Positions 11,925-22,261 of a DNA stretch of 64,000 nt are shown here, one piece after another. The stretch is from NCBI GenBank assembly GCA_963854835.1, contig OY978526.1, forward strand, positions 40,566,140 through 40,630,139, given 5' to 3'. Position 1 is the first letter of the stretch. Every line of letters begins with the position of its first letter. The stretch is from Megamerina dolium (lineage: Eukaryota; Arthropoda; Insecta; Diptera; Megamerinidae). Both the position numbers and the translations under genes were made by a program. Below the pieces are notes generated by a model, which saw nothing but the letters and a program-made list of their open reading frames with translations, searched no databases and was not told the origin of the DNA.

Positions 11925-12756
11925 GTATTTAATAATACATATACATAGTTATCTGTATTAACAATTCTGCCCTTTTTCTTTGTTTTTTTTTTTTTTTTTG
12001 TTGTGCGTTGCTTCTGCGGTGCTCTTCTCTTCCCTTCTACGACGTTTGTTACTGGTGGTATATGTCCTTATTCCTATTGAGGTCCCACGGAGTCTCATCC
12101 ACGACTTCGGTGGTCTTGCGGAGTACTTCGCTCGTTCAATGACACAGAAATATATATTTTTTCGTTTTTTCCTACACACTCTCCTTTGTCTTTGACTACT
12201 TCTACCTACTACGGCAGTCAGTCAGTTAGTGTATGTGCCACAAAAGGCTTTTTCAATATTTAATTTTATTCACTTTTTGCATCGAAGATTCAATAAATTT
12301 TTATGCGAAACACTCGCCTACCACTTTTGCTTCATTTTTCAACAATTTTTATGTATTTTCCAACGCATTTTAAGTGGAAAAAAAATAATTAGAAAATTTC
12401 TCTCCGCACAAATGAAAAAATTACGTCTGGTTGATTATTTAGTAATAGAGCGAGCATGTTTATTTTAATTGATTTAAATTGTAATAGATTCACAGCTGAA
12501 CGAGATGGCCAGAGCAACTATCCCGTTTCAGCTATACTGAGTTGTATTTCATATTAAACAAAATATATGTACTAGCTTTTTAATTGAAATTATGTATAGC
12601 AATGGAATGAGACAATGAAGCTTACTTAAAAATTTGTAAATAATTTGTTTCATAATTATTGTCAAAGTTGAGATCATTTTAAATCCCGTATAAAATATAA
12701 ATTGAATTAAATTATTTTAATTGAAAATATGCACTGTAATTTCTTTTCAGCATATT

Positions 12757-13060
12757 CTTACGGTTTTTTATTTTGTGAACGTTTAATTCTACTCGAATAA
12801 ACCCTGTCTGATAACTGGATGCTGTCAAGAATAATGCAACACTAATTTTATATTAACTATATGCAACAACATTTTATTCAATAAATCAACTGTTTGTTTA
12901 ACCAATTTACAATCAATCTTTAATATACTTGCAACTTTCACTTGATAGCGTGTTATGTTGCCCCGATCACTATCAGAGTTGATTTACATTATTTGTCAAC
13001 AAACTCTCCAATTTTTCACTCTGTGGCAACATCCTAGAATCTCCTTTTATCGATAGCTAA
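12757..13060 (+). mobile_element. Diverged LTR remnant
   Basis: About 300 bp follows the LTR of the 14893-20627 retrotransposon block by block: ATTCTGTGAGCGTTTAATTC-like start, the CGATCACT block, the AACTATAT-CAACA block and the GGCAACA-CC-AGAATCT block. It is clearly divergent and is truncated near 13055 where a Harbinger-like element begins. It belongs to a related older subfamily. Confidence 0.7.
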
Positions 13061-13061
13061 T

Positions 13062-13740
13062 GCCGTGGTTATATTACTAATCACTTGAACGCCATTCAGG
13101 GCGTTCATTTTCCGTTTCACCAATTTAGATTGTTGGGTGGTTGCTGAGGTAGAGGTGTAATATTTTATCAAATTAATTGTTCTGGATTAAATTTCAATTG
13201 ATTTCGTAATGGATTCCGCGCTAAATGATTTGATAAAAACAGCAACCATATATGCTGAGAATATGTATTTTTGGAGCGATAATCATAGAAGTGTACTGGG
13301 AAGAATAATTGATTTTATAAAAAAAGGAAACGTTCAAGTGGGATAAAAAAATGGCAAAAAAAAACCAAGTACAAACGGCTCTTTCACATTCCTAATAAAG
13401 GAATTACAACATAACGACTTCTGGGCCTTCAAAAATTACATAAGAATGACCGATGCAAAACTCCAGAACATCTTCATTGAAAAGATATAAAAAAAGTGAA
13501 ATGCCAGTTGGAAATGCAATACCGCCAGATCAACAACTGGCAGTGTTGGTGTCAATAGTTGTCAACTCTTTCCTACATTGCTTCAAATAACTGAATTTTT
13601 GCCTGGATATCATGTTTTGCTATATCAATAGCAATTTTAGACAATTGCTGTTGCATAGCATCGTTCTTCTTCCCGTTTTCCTGATTATAATAACTTAGAT
13701 TTCTTGTATCCCACAAGCGTTCTTCAGGTCATAGTAACTT
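13062..13740 (+). mobile_element. Harbinger-like DNA transposon remnant, copy A
   Basis: It starts with GCCGTGGTTATA, the same terminus seen inverted at 20739-20750. A short frame from 13209 opens MDSALNDLIK and includes YFWSDNHRSVLG. Frameshifted pieces NDFWAFKNYIRMTDAKLQ and PPDQQLAVL follow; these resemble the N-terminal part of PIF/Harbinger (HARBI1-like) transposases. Stops interrupt it and no right terminus was found. Copy B (14174-20750) carries the same reading in the opposite orientation. Confidence 0.6.
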
Positions 13741-14173
13741 AGTTTTTATTAATTCTTTTTTAATTCTTAATTAATTATTTTTTAAATTATTAATATAATT
13801 ATTTAATTTTTTTTTAATATTTGTACATGTGTACAATTGTTTACATATGTACACAATAAAACTTGTAATGAAAACATGAAACCACTTCGCTTTTATTTAT
13901 TTACATATTTTGCTCCATAGCTTTTCCACTTAGTCAACTTCTGGTCATTTAGGTTACATACATATTTTCGAGGTATATTTATTTACTTGTTTCTTCTAGT
14001 GTTTTTCATAATAAAGTAATAAATATTCCTTATTTTACAACTTTATATAAATGTTCGCAGTTTTATTTACCTTTTGTATGGGATTTTGACACTTCTTATT
14101 TTCCTACTATTCGTACTGTTTGGGTTATGACGACACACGGCGCAATCTATATTTCTATCATTCTTGTTTTGAA
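13741..14173. other. AT-rich spacer between the two Harbinger-like copies
   Basis: No gene seen. It may include the decayed right part of copy A. Confidence 0.35.
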
Positions 14174-14892
14174 GTGGTTATATAACCATTCAATTGAACG
14201 CTAATCAAACAAATTGTTGCTTGTTTCAATACAAAATGAAAAATGAACTCCAAAAATGAACATATGCATGTCAATCAGTTCTGATTGCTGTTCTCGACGC
14301 CAATTAGACCAATTTCACCAGTGTTGCCATATGTAATTTAATATAAAGAAAAATAAAATGTAAAAAAAAAATATTTCTAAATAATTCAATATTGCTTTAC
14401 GGGTGTTGCATGTATTAATTAATGAACATAATTATATTAATTATAGAAATTCGTTTTAATGAAAGCTTGTTTTATATTCTGAGTATGTAATGATTGAGAG
14501 AATTTTCTTGTTAAGCAAAGAAATTCTATAGCTTTAAATTTATTATTTTATTTAGAAATTGTGTTTTCGTGGAGCAGACCTGAAGAACTTATTTATCTGC
14601 TAGCGATATAGCAAAACATGATATCCGGGCAAAATTACAGTCCTTTGAAGCCAATATAGGAAAGAGTTGACAACTATTGACACCAGCACTGCGGTGTGTG
14701 GTTTGTTTTTTTTTCGCCATTTTTTTACCCTACTTACTTTTTCTATTAACTCAGTTATTTTTCCCAGTACACTTCTATGATTATCGTTCCAAAAACACAC
14801 ATTCTCAGCATATATGGTTGATGTTTTTATCAAACCATTCAGTACGGTATCCATTATGAAATCAATTGAAATTTAATGCAGCACAATTATAT

Positions 14893-15331
14893 TGTTACGT
14901 TTTTATTCTGTGAGCGTTTAATTCTATTTGAATTACCTTGTTCGATCACTGGATTCTATTAATAATAATTGCAACACTTATTTTATACAACTATATACAG
15001 GAAAAAATTATTTAATAATCTCTATTTACAATCAACTCTGCTTACTATCAACTATTTACAATAACACTTAAATGTACTTGCAACTTTTGCCTCTGTATCG
15101 ATGTTTCCGCAATCACGTTCGGGATCAAAATTGATTCTCACTTCTCAACACTGGCTCTATTTATACTCTGTTGGCAACACCCCAGAATCTTCCTTTATCG
15201 AGATTCTTCTCTTTCTTTCTCGTTGGCTTGTTCTAGTTATTGCTTATTTCTTTTTGTTGACATTCGTTTCGATGCTGCCAATAGTGTCAGTCACAATAGT
15301 GATGAGTAATCAACTATCGATACTCGTTACA
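14893..15331 (-). repeat. 3' LTR of the retrotransposon
   Basis: 439 bp, bounded TGTTACG...CGTTACA as read on the plus strand. It is about 98% identical to the LTR at 20189-20627, with roughly nine substitutions counted by eye and no indel noticed. Confidence 0.92.
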
Positions 15332-15346
15332 CTGCCCTCTTCTTAA
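15332..15346 (-). other. Polypurine tract
   Basis: On the minus strand the sequence AAGAAGAGGGCAG lies immediately upstream of the 3' LTR, the expected place for the plus-strand primer. Confidence 0.7.
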
Positions 15347-15369
15347 CCTTGTTCGTCCCGAACAAGTTT

Positions 15370-18300
15370 TTATACTTCCCCTCGATATGGCGCAAGTCGC
15401 TCCAAGTGCACTACTTTAAACTTTGCTCTTTTATTCCAGGCACGTTGAATACGATACACTACGTCATTTATCTTTGCTATAATGTCATATGGTCCTTCCC
15501 AATGAGTCTGTAGTTTAGGGGACAGGCCTTTCTTTCGTTGTGGATTATAAAGCATTACAAGCTCTCCTTCATAGAACCCTTTTGAATTCGCTTTCAAGTC
15601 ATACCTGGCCTTCATCTTATCGCTTATCATCTGCGACCGCTGTCTGATGAACTGATGTACTTCATCCAACTGTTCCCGCTTTTCGCTAGTATAATTACCT
15701 TCGGTTGATCTCGTTGGTGTTACGACACCAAATTTTAAATCAGCTGTCTCAACTCGTTTCCAAATTTGCCATTGCCGGTGTAGTAGCCGTCGTATCATGT
15801 TGTGCGCATCGATATGCCATGAGGAACATTGGTATATGTACATCCCAGTCTCTTTGGTATTTATCAACAACTTTTCTCAAATATTCCTCCAAGGTACGGT
15901 TAAATCGTTCTACCATGCCATCAGATTGTGGATGCAAAGGAGTTGTACGAGTTTTGTATATACCCAGCATACGGCATATCTCTTGGAATACAACTGATTC
16001 GAAATTTCGACCTTGGTCTGAGTGTAACTCCATCGGTACACCAAAACGAGTAATCCATTGGTTCACGAATACATCCGCAACTGTACTAGCTTCTTGATTT
16101 GGAATGGGGTATACTTCAGGCCATTTAGTGAAGTAATCTATAACCACCAGAAGATACTTGTTTCCTGCGTTGCTTATTGGAAATGGCCCAGCCATGTCCA
16201 TAGCAATTCGCTCAAATGGAGCACCCACGGTGTATTGGTGCATCTTACCACGACTTTTCTTAGTGGGACCTTTGGCCATTGCACATTGCTTACACTTCCG
16301 AATCCAATCAGCGACATGGTCATGACATCCAACCCAATAAAATCGTTTCTTTATTTTCTCGACGGTTTTGGTGATTCCCAAATGCCCTCCACTGGAGGCA
16401 TTGTGATACTCAGCTACCACTAGAAGATCATTAGTGATTTTTCCATCTTCACTTTCCCATGCTCGGAATAAACATCCGTCTCGTAAGTGCAGGCTTTGCC
16501 ACTGCGCCCAATATGCCTTTGCTATTGGACTCTCATTAGCCATTTCTTGCCAATCTGGATGTATGCCCTGCTCCTTGTATTCCATAATCTTTACGAGATC
16601 TGGGTCGTTCCGCTGATCTTCTTGCACTCGTTCGGTGGTCCATGACTCCTCCGGCAATATATTTGTAAGTCGTATGTCGACAATGTGCTCCTTGCTTTCC
16701 ACTCGAGAACAATGTTTACATTCCATTTTGCAAGGACGACGAGATAGAGCATCCGCGTTGCCATGATGTCCTCCTTTACGATGTTCGATGGTAAAATGAT
16801 AACTCTGCAGCCTTTCAATCCAGCGCGCCAATTGTCCTTCTGGGTTTTTAAATTGTAATAACCACCTTAGCGCTGCGTGGTCAGTTCGTAGATGAAATGA
16901 CTGACCGTACAAGTATTTATGGAAATACTTTACACATTCCAGTATTGCGGGCAACTCTCTTCGAGTGACACAATAATTTCTTTCTGGCTTCGACAGGATT
17001 TTACTGTAGTATGCTATTACTTTTTTTGCCCATCTATGATCTGAGAGAGCACACCACCTATTCCATAGCCACTCGCATCTGTGTCCAACACAAACTTTTG
17101 ACCAGGTACTGGATACGCTAATACTGGTGCTGAACAGAGTTTTTCTTTCAGCTGTTGGAATGCTTTCTGTTGGTCCTCGCCCCACACAAATGGTTTGTTC
17201 TTTCTTGTCAACTCATGCAGACTGCTGGCGATGTTTGCAAATCCAGGAACAAGTCGTCTATAGTAGGTACATAAGCCTAGGAAGCTTCTTAACTCGTGAA
17301 GATTCGATGGAATAGGCCATTCTTGTACTGCTGCTACTTTCTCCTCGTCGGTATGTACCCCTTCTGTTGTTACTTTATGGCCAAGATATTTAACTTCTCG
17401 CCTGAATAGTGAACACTTTTTCATATTCAGTTTAAGCCCTGCTGATTGTATACGCTCAAATACTTCTTTCAACTTTTCCACGTGGTCGTTCAAATCTTTT
17501 CCCATCACGATAATGTCACTTTGCCACTTTGCAAATCAAGAGTTGAGAACCACTTCGCAGCAGATAGTGTGTCCAGAGTGTCATCGATTCTTGGCAGTGG
17601 ATACCTGTCTTTTTTCGTAATATCATATAGCTTTCTGTAATGTACGCAGAATCGAGTACTTCTATCCTTCTTCTTTACCAGCACAACTGGTGAACTCCAT
17701 GGACTCGCTGATGGTTCAATAACACCTTGTTTCTGCATATCGGAAATCAGCTTAATGGCTTCGTCTCATTTGGCCAATGGAACTCGTCGTGGTGTTTGAC
17801 GAATTGGTCTAGAATCACCGGTGTCAATGTAATGCTTCACGATGGTTGTCCGTCCTCCAGTTTTTCCATTTGAAGAAAAGATTGAACTATACTTCTCCAA
17901 TAGTTGTAAAGCCTTTTCTTTTTGCTGGTTGGTAAGCACACCTGCCCATTCTTCCATCTGCGCTATTAATTCTGCTCTATCTTCCACTTTTTATCGACGA
18001 ACCCTTTTCGCAGTCTACTACGGCAGTAACTTCCTGGCAATGACCAATCACCATTCCTTTCTTCACAACTGTAGATGTATTAGTTGGATTTAATATTCGC
18101 ACAGGTACTATTCCATTTTCTTTAGGTTCCACTAACGTCCTACCAAGTATGATGTTTTTATTTTGTATTTCTTTATCTGCTTCCACTAACCACAACTTGC
18201 CTGTCCCATCATCCACATTTATCTTTGCCCAAATCACCGCTTCTGATTTTGCTGGAACCTCTTGGCGTTGACATGCCAGTACTCGTTTGATGTTTCCACT

Positions 18301-18696
18301 CCGCTTGTAACCGATGTTCAATGGTAATTCGACATTCGCATAACGTAGTATCCGTTGATTTAAATCTGACGTAAATACGTTGTCAATCATATAATCAACA
18401 CCAATTATTACGTCATCGATGATGTCGGCCACAATGAATTCATGTTCCCACGTCCAATTTCCAATAGATACTCGTTTCTTTATCTTGCCCAGAATTTGTG
18501 CATCCTCACCCGTTGCTGTACGCAATTTTATTCCCATTAAAGGCTCAAACCTCTTTACCAAATCGCTCTTGATTATAGAATGTGATGCACCAGTATCCAG
18601 GGTTAACATGAATTCCATATTGTCCAATTTTCCATCAATAGTCAAGCTGCTTGGCACACGCTGTAGTTGTGAAATGCGAATGATGGGGCAACCCAC
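15370..18696 (-). pseudogene. Retrotransposon pol (protease, RT, RNase H, integrase), defective
   Basis: Protease comes first, with DTGAS at residues 34-38 of the frame starting at 18696. RT follows with the GVIEPSASPWSSP and FCVHYRKL regions. RNase H has the FVLDTDASG box. Integrase has an H-H-C-C zinc region, DMAGPF, HSDQGRNF and the MVERFNR region with the catalytic Glu. A basic C-terminal part ends near 15373. Lesions are a frameshift near 17985, an in-frame TGA at 17766-17768, a deletion joining DLQSG to the last Asp of the YLDD box at about 17517, a frameshift at a seven-base run at 17021-17027, and a frameshift near 15760. The deletion removes the catalytic core of RT, so this copy cannot make active RT. 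Confidence 0.92.
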
Positions 18697-18734
18697 TGTT
18701 GGAGTCAGTTCACGCCCCGCTGAACTGACTCGAT

Positions 18735-20159
18735 TTAGTTTAACGAAGGATTTGTGTTAGTGGAGCGATCGCTATCCACCTTATTCTCCTTCTTTTGTCC
18801 TCCGGGAGAATTGGATCTTGATCGCTTTCGACGTAGACGGCAGTCACGCGCCATGTGTCCTGGTTTGTCGCAAATAAAGCACTTACCAGTAAATTTGTTT
18901 TCGCGTCGACCTGTTGTTCTTCCTTCAGGCTGCACTACAGATTTGAATGCCTGACACACTGCTTCAACCAGATCTGCTGTTTCTGTTTCTAGTTGGCGTA
19001 CCCGTGGCATTGGTCGACACATCAAACTGGCGGCTTCAAACGTCAACGCACTACTGACTGTTTCGGCATAAGTATTCCTTGGTGACATGACTAGGGCACG
19101 CTTTATCTCTCCATCACGTATGCCATCTATGAAAGCCTCTATTTTGATTTTTTCGACAAACTCTTCCGAATTACCGGAGAACGCTAGATGACATAAGCGC
19201 TCAATATCGGAAGCGAAATCCTGAAGGCTCTCATTACTCCGTTGCACTCGCGATCTCAATTCAACTCGATGTAATTGACTCTTGTATTCATTTCCATATT
19301 TTCGCTGGAGTGTGTCCATCAGTGACTGATAGCTACCACGATCTTTCTCTGGAATCATCTGTAACACGTTGGAAGCATTACCTTTTAATGCGACTATTAA
19401 AGCAGCAGTCTTGTCGCTATCATCCCATTGATTCTTCGAAGCGGTTGTCTCGAATTGAAGCTTGAAGATGTTGATAGGCGTGCTTCCGTCAAATGTTGGT
19501 GGCTTTAGTTTGATTATACTTGAATCTCTAATCACTGATGTGGCTGGCCCATTTATTTTTAGTTGGTTGAGATCATGCTGTAATTTCTCGAACTTATCTT
19601 CCAAATCATCTACATGTTCCTTCAGATTTGTAACCTTTTCATTAATGGCTCCGAAAATTTCATTTACATGTTCTTTTAGTTCTGCCACTTTCTCATTAAT
19701 AGCCCCATAAATTTCTTGTAGTTTGTAGTTAATTGTCTTCTGGAATTCTCCAATGAAGTTTTCTTGGCGAGACGAACCTTCTTGAATTTCCATACGCAAT
19801 TCAGCCGAATGTTCTTGAAGCTTGGAGTCAATGCGAGAGGCATTTCTTTGAATTTCCGTACGTAATTCACTAATAACGCCGTCTTGTCGAGACGAACGTT
19901 CTTGTAACTGTTGCATCATGGTTTTCATGAAATCCATAAGTTGAACACTCGAATCTATCTTCCTCTCTTCCTCAGTGTGCACAACTGCATGTATATCGGC
20001 TTCCTCGAAGAACCCATGTTCTTCTACATTAATACCCTTAGCCTCCATGGCTTGCCTTAGCCTCATCAGCAGTTCTGCTTTTGTACCTAATGACGATAGA
20101 TTCATCTCTACCAACAGCTTTTTAAGTTGGTCCACTTTTAGTTGGTCAATTTTCACCAT
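18735..20159 (-). CDS. Retrotransposon Gag, intact frame
   Basis: 474 residues, starting MVKIDQLKVDQLKKLL. Residues 4-38 fit a SAP motif (two short helices with Leu spacing and a Gly-Thr turn). Residues about 80-200 are rich in heptad-like charged repeats, predicted coiled coil. Residues 427-440, CFICDKPGHMARDC, form a CCHC zinc knuckle followed by a basic tail, the RNA-binding part of nucleocapsid. It begins 30 bases downstream of the 5' LTR and stops just before the protease frame. It is the only undamaged gene of the element, so it could still yield protein, though this is unproven. Confidence 0.9.
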   Translation of the reverse strand: MVKIDQLKVDQLKKLLVEMNLSSLGTKAELLMRLRQAMEAKGINVEEHGFFEEADIHAVVHTEEERKIDSSVQLMDFMKTMMQQLQERSSRQDGVISELRTEIQRNASRIDSKLQEHSAELRMEIQEGSSRQENFIGEFQKTINYKLQEIYGAINEKVAELKEHVNEIFGAINEKVTNLKEHVDDLEDKFEKLQHDLNQLKINGPATSVIRDSSIIKLKPPTFDGSTPINIFKLQFETTASKNQWDDSDKTAALIVALKGNASNVLQMIPEKDRGSYQSLMDTLQRKYGNEYKSQLHRVELRSRVQRSNESLQDFASDIERLCHLAFSGNSEEFVEKIKIEAFIDGIRDGEIKRALVMSPRNTYAETVSSALTFEAASLMCRPMPRVRQLETETADLVEAVCQAFKSVVQPEGRTTGRRENKFTGKCFICDKPGHMARDCRLRRKRSRSNSPGGQKKENKVDSDRSTNTNPSLN

Positions 20160-20168
20160 CTTTACAGA

Positions 20169-20186
20169 ATCCCACTTCTGACACCA
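20169..20186 (-). other. Primer binding site
   Basis: Two bases inside the 5' LTR edge the minus strand reads TGGTGTCAGAAGTGGGAT. It starts TGG, as needed to pair with a tRNA CCA end. I think the tRNA is a Leu type, but the identity was not checked. Confidence 0.75.
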
Positions 20187-20188
20187 AT

Positions 20189-20627
20189 TGTTACGTTTTT
20201 ATTCTGTGAGCGTTTAATTCTATTTGAATTACCATGTTCGATCACTGGATTCTATTAATAATAACTACAACACTTATTTTATACAACTATATACAGGAAC
20301 AAATTATTTAATAATCTCTATTTACAATCAACTCTGCTTACTATCAATTATTTACAATAACACTTAAATGTACTCGCAACTTTTGCCTCTGTATCGATGT
20401 TTCGGCAATCACGTTCGGGATCAAAATTGATTCTCACTTCTCAACACTGGCTCTATTTATACTCTGTTGGCAACACCCCAGAATCTTCCTTTATCGAGAT
20501 TCTTCTCTTTCTTTCTCGTTGGCTTGTTCTGGTTATTGCTTATTTCTTTTTGTTGACATTCGTTTCGATGCTGCCAATAGTGTCAGTCACAATAGTGATG
20601 AGTAATCAACTGTCGATACTCGTTACA
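20189..20627 (-). repeat. 5' LTR of the retrotransposon
   Basis: 439 bp copy matching 14893-15331. In element orientation it begins TGTAACGAG and ends CGTAACA. It should contain the element's promoter. Confidence 0.92.
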
Positions 20628-20834
20628 ATATTGATAAAATATTACACCTCTGTCTCAGCTATCATGTGTAACCACCCAACAATCTAAATTGGTGAAAAGG
20701 AAAACGAACGCCTTGATTAGCGCTCAATTGATTGATATTATAACCACGGCACCAGAAGCCAATTTCTGACATTATATGGGGCAGCCATAACTCATGTGCT
20801 AATACTAAGAAAATCTGTCCAACTCTTGACAATA

Positions 20835-20970
20835 GACGAACTCGTTCACTGTTGTCAATGAGCAGGAAAACCATTAGTAATGTAGTCGCCGTACTCACGG
20901 GCGACGAACTCGTTCACTGTTGTCAATGAGCAGGAAAACCATTAGTAATGTAGTCGCCGTACTCACGGGC
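20835..20970 (+). repeat. Perfect 68-bp tandem duplication in the LINE end
   Basis: The 68 bases starting GACGAACTCGTTCACTG at 20835 recur from 20903 without a difference I could find. The repeat lies at the upstream edge of the LINE fragment. Confidence 0.92.
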
Positions 20971-21330
20971 GACTGTCTTGTCGGCAGGCATGCTGCAAGG
21001 CTAGGTTTACCGGCCAACGATTTATGTCGCAGCTGCCAGGACGAGGAAGAGGAGGAAAGTGTTCACCACTTCCTCTGTAGATGCCCCGCCTTGGCAGGCA
21101 GAAGGCACACTCTACTGGGGAGTGGTTTTTTTACAGATACCACTGAGCTTGCACCCATAGATGTCAGGGACATTGCTCTATTCATTAGGAAATCCCAATG
21201 ATTCCGCTTAACAGAGGAGATAGGATAGTAAGCATCAGTGATGCATGGTGACACAATGGGCCAATTATTTGACCTGAGTGCGCCCCCCATTTGGGTGGCG
21301 GCCGCATAACCTAACTTAACCTAACCTAGG
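20903..21330 (+). pseudogene. 5'-truncated LINE: ORF2 C terminus and 3' tail
   Basis: The frame 20920-21201 encodes the end of a Jockey/I-type ORF2 protein. It has CRSCQ, an acidic run, then HFLCRCPALAGRRH, the usual terminal Cys/His motif, and stops at 21201. About 130 bases of 3' untranslated sequence follow, ending GCATAACCTAACTTAACC, a short repeated tail. Reverse transcriptase is missing, as is normal after incomplete reverse transcription. Confidence 0.8.
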
Positions 21331-22261
21331 GGACAGCCAAGTACCGGTTTAGACAAAAAGACATTTGCCTGAAAAACATTTCCAATTCTATTATGATGTT
21401 TTGTTAGCATTTACACGAGTAAAAATGTTTCTCAGTGACACCTGAGCTCTTTTGTACGTTTTCTTAATGTTCAATATTACGAATGAGAAGCACAAAGGTG
21501 TACGATAAACAAAAATCCCTCTCTCTTTCCGGTGCGTCCCTCGCTAACAAACAAAATGTTTTTCATGCAAATGTCTTCGTGTCTAAACGGGGACCGAGAG
21601 GAATCTTTTACAATTCCTCTACCTTCATTATTAAACCCTCATGGACCAAGTCTTAAGTAGTAAGTTCTGTTGCAACAACTGTCAACAATTAGATAGCATA
21701 GCTTTCTTATGAAGACGCACGAATTGATAGCAAGACTGCGACATTGCAACAGAACAACAATTGTAGTAGTGTTCGACTTCAATCTATTTCTATTTTGACA
21801 TGCTACAAAATGATATGTAACACTGAGATAATTCCATTTAGCTTGATTTGTTTTTTTTTTGCTCGAAGTACTAAAAATATTTTATTTTTGAAACGTTTCA
21901 TGAAAGTTATTGTCTTTTATTTTCGGAAAAAGTATTTTGACGAAATTTTAATGTTGTGTCCAGTTCGTTCTGGTTTCATTCATCATCACAACTTTGGTTG
22001 CAGACGCTATCTTGTCGTCGTGTAGCAAATTTGCAGCCGCAGTGAATCTGTTTACAGCTTTATTACTTTCTGTAACCGCAGCATTAAATTTTTGAGAATG
22101 GTAACACTCATCTGAAGCAACATAAAATAGTGTTTTGATTTAATTGCACTCGTTTTTCTTAAGATCACCGAAAAATTGTTGCAAATTTGTTTGTAGCGAA
22201 ACGTATAATTATAAAAATTAGTTCTTCTTTTATCTATTAACCATTAAATTAATTAGATAAA
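21331..22261. other. Spacer and upstream region of CstF64
   Basis: No repeat or gene recognised. The last 200 bases precede the CstF64 start codon and should include its promoter and short leader, but no core motif stands out. Confidence 0.4.

Larger units (their letters stand above)
9871..12756. other. Long AT-rich spacer with microsatellites
   Basis: No complete gene is seen. Contents are a TG/CA run near 10446-10486, short GAT repeats near 11759-11776, and homopolymer T runs near 11430-11462 and 11985-12000. One GC-richer block with splice-like borders is listed separately at 11877-11924. Confidence 0.45.
14893..20627 (-). mobile_element. Ty3/gypsy-type LTR retrotransposon, full structure, inactive pol
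   Basis: The element is 5735 bp, transcribed on the minus strand, with 439 bp LTRs at both ends (TG...CA) and flanking ATAT at 14889-14892 and 20628-20631. It has a primer binding site next to the 5' LTR and a purine tract next to the 3' LTR. Gag is intact with a SAP-like N terminus and one CCHC knuckle. The Pol order is protease, RT, RNase H, integrase, which is the Ty3/gypsy order. No env-like frame lies after integrase. Pol is broken in at least five places. By eye the LTRs differ at about nine positions. Confidence 0.93.
14174..20750 (-). mobile_element. Harbinger-like element, copy B, split by an LTR retrotransposon
   Basis: Both outer ends carry a matching inverted terminus. It is GTGGTTATATAACCATTCAA from 14174 on the plus strand, and GTGGTTATAATATCAATCAA from 20747 on the minus strand; both continue into TTGA(A/G)CGCTAATCA. 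Removing the LTR element and one 4-bp duplication leaves about 830 bp. A minus-strand frame at 14854-14600 opens MDTVLNGLIK and is a diverged copy of the frame in copy A. No 3-bp target duplication typical of PIF/Harbinger was evident. Class is inference from the weak transposase similarity in copy A. Confidence 0.6.

Noticed and set aside
15101..15346. 81-codon frame in the LTR (and its copy at 20397)
   Set aside because: Both lie within LTR sequence antisense to the element; the second copy's different C terminus is just flanking DNA.
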